From Candidatus Zixiibacteriota bacterium (GTDB taxonomy: Bacteria > Zixibacteria > MSB-5A5 > GN15 > FEB-12): a stretch of 11,354 bases of DNA. This document shows, one piece after another, positions 7,827 through 11,354 of the stretch. Below the pieces are notes generated by a model. It was not told the origin of the DNA. It did not search any database and saw nothing but the letters and a program-made list of their open reading frames with translations. Location: positions 1 through 11,354 of the forward strand of contig DAOWMZ010000024.1 in assembly GCA_030642845.1 (NCBI GenBank), in the 5' to 3' direction. Positions within the stretch are counted from its first letter, which is position 1. Each line of letters starts with the position of its first letter. The position numbers and the translations under genes were made by a program.

Positions 7827-7833
7827 TCATTTT
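7820..7833. repeat. Palindrome spanning two abutting convergent stop codons
   Basis: AAAATGATCATTTT is a perfect 14-base palindrome. Its TGA (7824-7826) ends the exporter, and its TCA (7827-7829) is the reverse complement of the TGA ending the leftward frame. As RNA it could form a short A/U stem with a GATC loop and a short U run in either direction, which would be a very weak bidirectional terminator. No other terminator separates the convergent genes. Confidence 0.45.
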
Positions 7834-8315
7834 ATGATGGCAACTTTACCGATTTGAATTCGATCATCAGATTCTACTACCCAATAATATAAACCTGAAA
7901 CTACAGCTTGAGTATTACGAGTAATCAGATTCCAACTGTCATGTGCAGAGCTGGGATCGCCATGCGGAACATTGTGGTCAATCTCTATAAGCAAATCCCC
8001 GTCGAGACTGTAAATACTGATCTTACATTTATGAGGTAAGTTAGCAAAATGGATTTCTCTCACGCGATCATCGGGACGATCAAGAATCCCTCTACCTTCG
8101 AAGCCATTATCTCGATAGTTTTGGTCAATAAGATATGGGTTAGGATAAATATAAACATCAAGATTTTCATTTTCAACTTTTTGAGCATCATACTGAGGAT
8201 ATTCAATAACTGTGTTGTTTACCGGCGCAGTCTCCAAAGGTGGAAGTCCTACTTTTGGCGAGCCGAAGTCAAAAGTAGTCACAGCGCAATAGTAAGGGAC
8301 AGTTGAGAGGAGTTT
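7827..8315 (-). pseudogene. C-terminal sorting-like domain cut off by an in-frame stop
   Basis: These 162 sense codons and a TGA continue in the same frame directly after the TAA at 8318-8316. The translation starts KLLSTVPYYCAVTTFDFGSP, completing the last strand of a fibronectin-III-like domain. It continues into an FlgD-Ig/type IX-like C-terminal domain with YPNPY, DRPDDRVR, KCKISIYSLDGDL, ITRNTQ, VVSGLYY and a final GKVAIIK. The neighbouring paralog at 10467-11354 has the same sequence order without interruption. The only candidate separate start is a GTG at 8282-8280 without a ribosome-binding site; it is simply the Val codon of the conserved 'AVT.FDFGSP' strand, so an independent gene is unlikely. 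The fragment has no frameshift and keeps all conserved motifs, so the break is either very recent, a sequence error, or read through. Confidence 0.75.
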
Positions 8316-8318
8316 TTA
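8316..8318 (-). other. In-frame TAA interrupting the secreted protein gene
   Basis: TAA sits between GTA and AAA codons. In the alignment with the tandem paralog (YEYKV-stop-KLLSTV against YEYLIENLLPTV) it falls exactly on a Glu encoded by GAA in the paralog. A single G-to-T change would create it. Both sides stay in one frame: 10457 and 8282 differ by 725 whole codons. Confidence 0.85.
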
Positions 8319-10457
8319 TACTTTATACTCATATTCGTAAAATTTTGGGAGGGGTTCGTTATAGTCATAAACGAGATCTTTCTCTTTCCATTGCTTACGA
8401 TCTGGTCCGGGATAGGTAGCATCAGGATAAACTTTGCGAATTCCATCAATAGTATTTAGCTGTGACATATTATAATCCTGCGGTTCAAAATAGTAATCTA
8501 TCAGTCCGTAAGTTAATGGATTGGTGCGAGGATAGAGAAGCGGGTTAAAATTATTATCTCCAAAAATTATTTTTAGGGAATCAAGCAGAAAAGGGATATC
8601 TTCGAGAATCCATTCAAAATTACCGGGAGTGACTTCTTTAAAAATATAACGATTATAATCCTCGACATCATAAGAAGTTAAAACAGAATAACTCCCCGGT
8701 CGATCATCACGACTGATATAAACCCGATAACCTTCAAAATCTATTTCATTTAAAAATACATCTGGTGTTGTTTCAGAATAATATCCATTCCACCTGATAG
8801 TTAATTCACTGGCACCGGGAATTACACGAATTTTGGGAGCCGTGGGAGGACCAGCCCCTTCAAAATCAGGGACATTATCACCTTCAGAATATGTTGTTTC
8901 TGCAGATGTAAAATCCCATAGCGTATCGAGAAGAAACGGATCCATGCTGATAGTATCAAAGCCATATATTGTTGAATCCAGATAACAGATACGCGTCTTT
9001 CCAAAATATCCGTCCCCATCAGTATCAACTCCCGGATTATCATAAACCCATGAAGCCCATCTTGAATTAGCTGCAAGATTATCGAAGTTAAGTGATTCAT
9101 AAAATAATTGAGGATGAGCTGAATTAAATAGGTTGTCAAAATTGTTGGGAGAAGGATGTAAATCATCCCCACCTATCCAGGCAAATGAAACCGGGAGTTT
9201 TTGTCCTGGACTAATATCGAAGGGACCAAAAGATAAAAGATAACGGACATCATACCCGTTTGCAAAATCTTCTGCTTGTTCAGGAGGAGGGGCATATCCT
9301 ACTTGGCTATGGTCTAAAGCGGTAAATAAGAGATCATAATCGAACTCCTCATGGCGCAGAATATAATACTTGTTTTTATCTCCTTCAGGTGATCCCATTC
9401 TCGGACCAAAATTTCTATAAGGATCTTCGGGGGAATCTAAAGTCCTTGGACCAAAATCCAATGCTGAATTTGAATAATTAGTAATCCACCAGTTGTATGA
9501 GTACTTGAGCTCTTTTGCAGGTGTTCTTACTACCCTTGCTCCAACTGCCCCTCTTGGAGATTTTTCGTCCCATGCACCATTTACAGGATCACCATCATTA
9601 TCAAAATGATAAGCAACATTAATGGTATCAATGAAACCGCATCCTTCTGGAGCCGGATGGGTTCTATAAAATCCGACCATATCATCAGTCCAATGTCCTT
9701 CATTCTGATTGCTTGTATGCCAAACATCTCCGTCAGCATAAATACCCAAATAGACATTTTTTAAATCCCTGGTGCCAATATTTTCAACTTGATAATCAAA
9801 TAGGATAAAATCATCGGCATATGAAAAACTCCAGGCCATAGATCTTTGGTATATTTTTACACCAAGAGGAATATGCTGGCGATTATCATAATCATCCCAG
9901 TGAACTATCCCTGGATCAGAAAGAGTATCCATATATTCACATATTATATCCTGCTCGGAATAAGCATCTTCATCATAGAATTGACTATTGGGATCAATTG
10001 ATTTATATGTAAATCCACCCTTTGGTTTGAATGGTTCTACTTCAGGCCAGAATTCCTCATTTTCATAGAAATCTTCCGAACCGGTTGAAACAAGAGTATC
10101 TCTGCCCACTACTGCTCCAATCCAAATTGCAGCAACCCATAAGTAAACCAGATCGCTGTTTTTGGGATAGATACAGGAGGGGATGCTTTCACCTGTAAAG
10201 GGGTCGGCTATTGAACCGCCTAAAGTGCCGAACGTCCCGTTATTGGCAATTGCAAGTTGGATATTTCCTCTGTTATGAGCAGTGTAATCAACTACAATCG
10301 AAGCAGTGCTAAAAGTTTTCCGGTCTTTTTTAATCAACTCTAATTTTGGATTGATTACTGTATCATTAGCTCTCAAATTATTTGGAAATATATTGAGGAC
10401 AATAATAATCAACAAAATAAGTGTAGAAACATGAGATTTAGAATAAAAATAAGTCAT
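8316..10457 (-). CDS. Large secreted protein of unknown function, truncated by a nonsense codon
   Basis: The 713-residue N-terminal part starts at ATG 10457. It begins with a Sec signal peptide (hydrophobic core about 11-24, likely cut near NNLRA-ND at residue 30), so the product is exported. Residues 50-530 form a long Asp/Tyr/Trp-rich region I do not recognise, including a calcium-loop-like DTDGDGYFG (478-486). A fibronectin-III-like domain begins near 538 (PTAPKIRVIPG, then GYRVYISRDDRPGSYSVL at 576-593), with a long insertion at 600-710. The frame then meets TAA before the domain's last strand. With the 162 codons after the stop, the intact gene would be 876 residues with a C-terminal FlgD-Ig/type IX-like sorting domain. 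It starts 9 bp after the upstream paralog with no Shine-Dalgarno, so the two likely share a transcript that begins outside the window. Its role is unknown; surface or secreted localisation is inferred from the signal peptide and the C-terminal domain. Confidence 0.8.
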   Translation of the reverse strand: MTYFYSKSHVSTLILLIIIVLNIFPNNLRANDTVINPKLELIKKDRKTFSTASIVVDYTAHNRGNIQLAIANNGTFGTLGGSIADPFTGESIPSCIYPKNSDLVYLWVAAIWIGAVVGRDTLVSTGSEDFYENEEFWPEVEPFKPKGGFTYKSIDPNSQFYDEDAYSEQDIICEYMDTLSDPGIVHWDDYDNRQHIPLGVKIYQRSMAWSFSYADDFILFDYQVENIGTRDLKNVYLGIYADGDVWHTSNQNEGHWTDDMVGFYRTHPAPEGCGFIDTINVAYHFDNDGDPVNGAWDEKSPRGAVGARVVRTPAKELKYSYNWWITNYSNSALDFGPRTLDSPEDPYRNFGPRMGSPEGDKNKYYILRHEEFDYDLLFTALDHSQVGYAPPPEQAEDFANGYDVRYLLSFGPFDISPGQKLPVSFAWIGGDDLHPSPNNFDNLFNSAHPQLFYESLNFDNLAANSRWASWVYDNPGVDTDGDGYFGKTRICYLDSTIYGFDTISMDPFLLDTLWDFTSAETTYSEGDNVPDFEGAGPPTAPKIRVIPGASELTIRWNGYYSETTPDVFLNEIDFEGYRVYISRDDRPGSYSVLTSYDVEDYNRYIFKEVTPGNFEWILEDIPFLLDSLKIIFGDNNFNPLLYPRTNPLTYGLIDYYFEPQDYNMSQLNTIDGIRKVYPDATYPGPDRKQWKEKDLVYDYNEPLPKFYEYEYKV

Positions 10458-10466
10458 TTTATAATA

Positions 10467-11354
10467 TTACATAATTACAGCGAATTTACCAACATGTGTT
10501 TCCCAATTATCCGCTTCAATTACGTAATAATATAACCCGGAGACAACCATCTGTGTGTTTCTGGTAATCATATTCCATGTTTCATGAGTAGCTTTAGGAT
10601 CAGACGGATCAACATTATGATCAAATTCTTTGACTAAATCACCGTCAATTGTAAAGATACTAATTTTACACTTGGGTGGAATATTGGCAAAATGAAGTTT
10701 TCTGACACGATCATCGGGGCGATCGCTATCATTTCTTCCTTCAAAACCTGTTTCGCGATAACGAGCATCCAGTCGGTAAGGATTGGGATAGACCTGAACA
10801 CCAACTTCATTGTTAAGCACCTGACCAGGTGATCCCTGAGCATATGCACTTTTAGCATTAAGCGTTACTGATGATTCTAATGCTCCAAGATCAAATGTGG
10901 GCGAGCCAAAATCAAATGCCGTTACATTAACATAGTATTCCACCGTAGGGAGTAAGTTTTCAATTAGGTATTCATATTCAAAGTATTTTAGATAACCATC
11001 TTCGGTTAATTCTTCCGGACGAGCTGAGTCTGCTATTGAAGTAGATGGATATGGCTGATCGGGGTATTTTTTCCCAATAGACCTTGCAACTCCCATTTCT
11101 GAGGAATTAAAATCCTGACTCTTAAAATAATATGACATATCGGGATAATAGGGTGATGTATAAGGGGAAGTCCTGCTGTAAATCAATGGCTCCAGATTAT
11201 CATCATGAAAATATAACTGAAGTTCCTCAAGTAAGAAGGGATTACCTGCCAATTTCCATTCTTCTTTAGTAGTATCAAAAAAGTACATATTATAATCTTC
11301 CCGATCATAGGAAGCTACCAGATTGTAACTTGGGGCTCTTTCATCGCGAGCTAA
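10467..11354 (-). CDS. Partial paralogous secreted protein with C-terminal sorting-like domain
   Basis: This is the C-terminal 295 residues of a gene entering from the right edge; no stop is met up to base 11354. The ATG at 11288 is internal: the codons before it read LARDERAPSYNLVASYDRED, which matches the VYISRDDRPGSYSVLTSYD segment of the neighbouring protein. The visible part is the second half of a fibronectin-III-like domain, ending YYVNVTAFDFGSP, followed by a YPNPY motif and an FlgD-Ig/type IX-like terminal domain (DRPDDRVR, KCKISIFTIDGDL, ITRNTQ, VVSGLYYYVIE, GKFAVIM). Domains of this kind in FCB bacteria direct or anchor exported proteins at the cell surface. It is about two-thirds identical by eye to the neighbouring copy over the last 110 residues, so the pair arose by an old tandem duplication. 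This copy is uninterrupted in the window. Its N-terminus and function are not visible. Confidence 0.82.
   Translation of the reverse strand, partial: LARDERAPSYNLVASYDREDYNMYFFDTTKEEWKLAGNPFLLEELQLYFHDDNLEPLIYSRTSPYTSPYYPDMSYYFKSQDFNSSEMGVARSIGKKYPDQPYPSTSIADSARPEELTEDGYLKYFEYEYLIENLLPTVEYYVNVTAFDFGSPTFDLGALESSVTLNAKSAYAQGSPGQVLNNEVGVQVYPNPYRLDARYRETGFEGRNDSDRPDDRVRKLHFANIPPKCKISIFTIDGDLVKEFDHNVDPSDPKATHETWNMITRNTQMVVSGLYYYVIEADNWETHVGKFAVIM

Noticed and set aside
7827..8282. A separate 151-residue gene starting at GTG 8282
   Set aside because: The GTG is the Val codon of the conserved FnIII strand, has no ribosome-binding site, and lies in the same frame as the long upstream coding region; it is better explained as the severed C-terminus.
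8049..8306. Plus-strand open frame opposite the sorting-like domain
   Set aside because: It is antisense to strongly conserved coding sequence, with a composition typical of a shadow frame.
8822..9172. 116-residue minus-strand open frame within the secreted protein gene
   Set aside because: It is an alternative frame of the 713-codon coding region with no recognisable motif or ribosome-binding site.
10467..11288. A complete 273-residue protein starting at ATG 11288
   Set aside because: The frame continues without a stop to the window edge, and the upstream codons align with the paralog, so this Met is internal to a truncated gene.

Overview
The window is AT-rich bacterial DNA, most likely from an uncultured lineage of the FCB superphylum (Zixibacteria, Marinimicrobia, Calditrichota or KSB1-like; the exact phylum cannot be fixed from this sequence). 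Three things point there: a TAnnTTTG -7 promoter element with an upstream TTG, the arrangement described for Bacteroidota-type housekeeping sigma factors; large secreted proteins that end in a YPNPY-containing, FlgD-Ig/type IX-like C-terminal domain; and a Hanks kinase fused to a TolB-like domain and a long TPR array.

Layout. Bases 1-113 hold the start of a leftward gene, the N-terminus of a probable M29 aminopeptidase, with its own promoter. Bases 114-431 are non-coding and contain a GC-rich core between imperfect inverted repeats, possibly a small dispersed element. Then comes a rightward cluster: a GT-B type glycosyltransferase-like gene (432-1625), an FHA-GAF-SpoIIE/PP2C phosphatase (1677-3317), and a transmembrane Ser/Thr kinase with TolB-like and TPR sensor regions (3320-6451). 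Phosphatase and kinase are separated by 2 bp and are probably translationally coupled. After a 154-bp gap with a dyad comes an MFS exporter (6606-7826). Its stop codon abuts the stop codon of the leftward block.

The leftward block (7827-11354) holds two tandem paralogous secreted proteins. The downstream copy is broken by one in-frame TAA at 8316-8318. The reading frame stays open for 162 more codons, and the paralog has Glu (GAA) at exactly that position. The stop cuts the protein inside a fibronectin-III-like domain and removes the whole C-terminal sorting-like domain. The upstream paralog runs off the right edge.

Functionally, the rightward cluster looks like a Ser/Thr phospho-signalling module: kinase sensor, phosphatase, and an FHA reader that could recognise phosphorylated kinase, possibly with a glycosyltransferase as neighbour or output. 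The leftward block encodes exported or cell-surface proteins of unknown role. No rRNA, tRNA, CRISPR array or transposase was seen.
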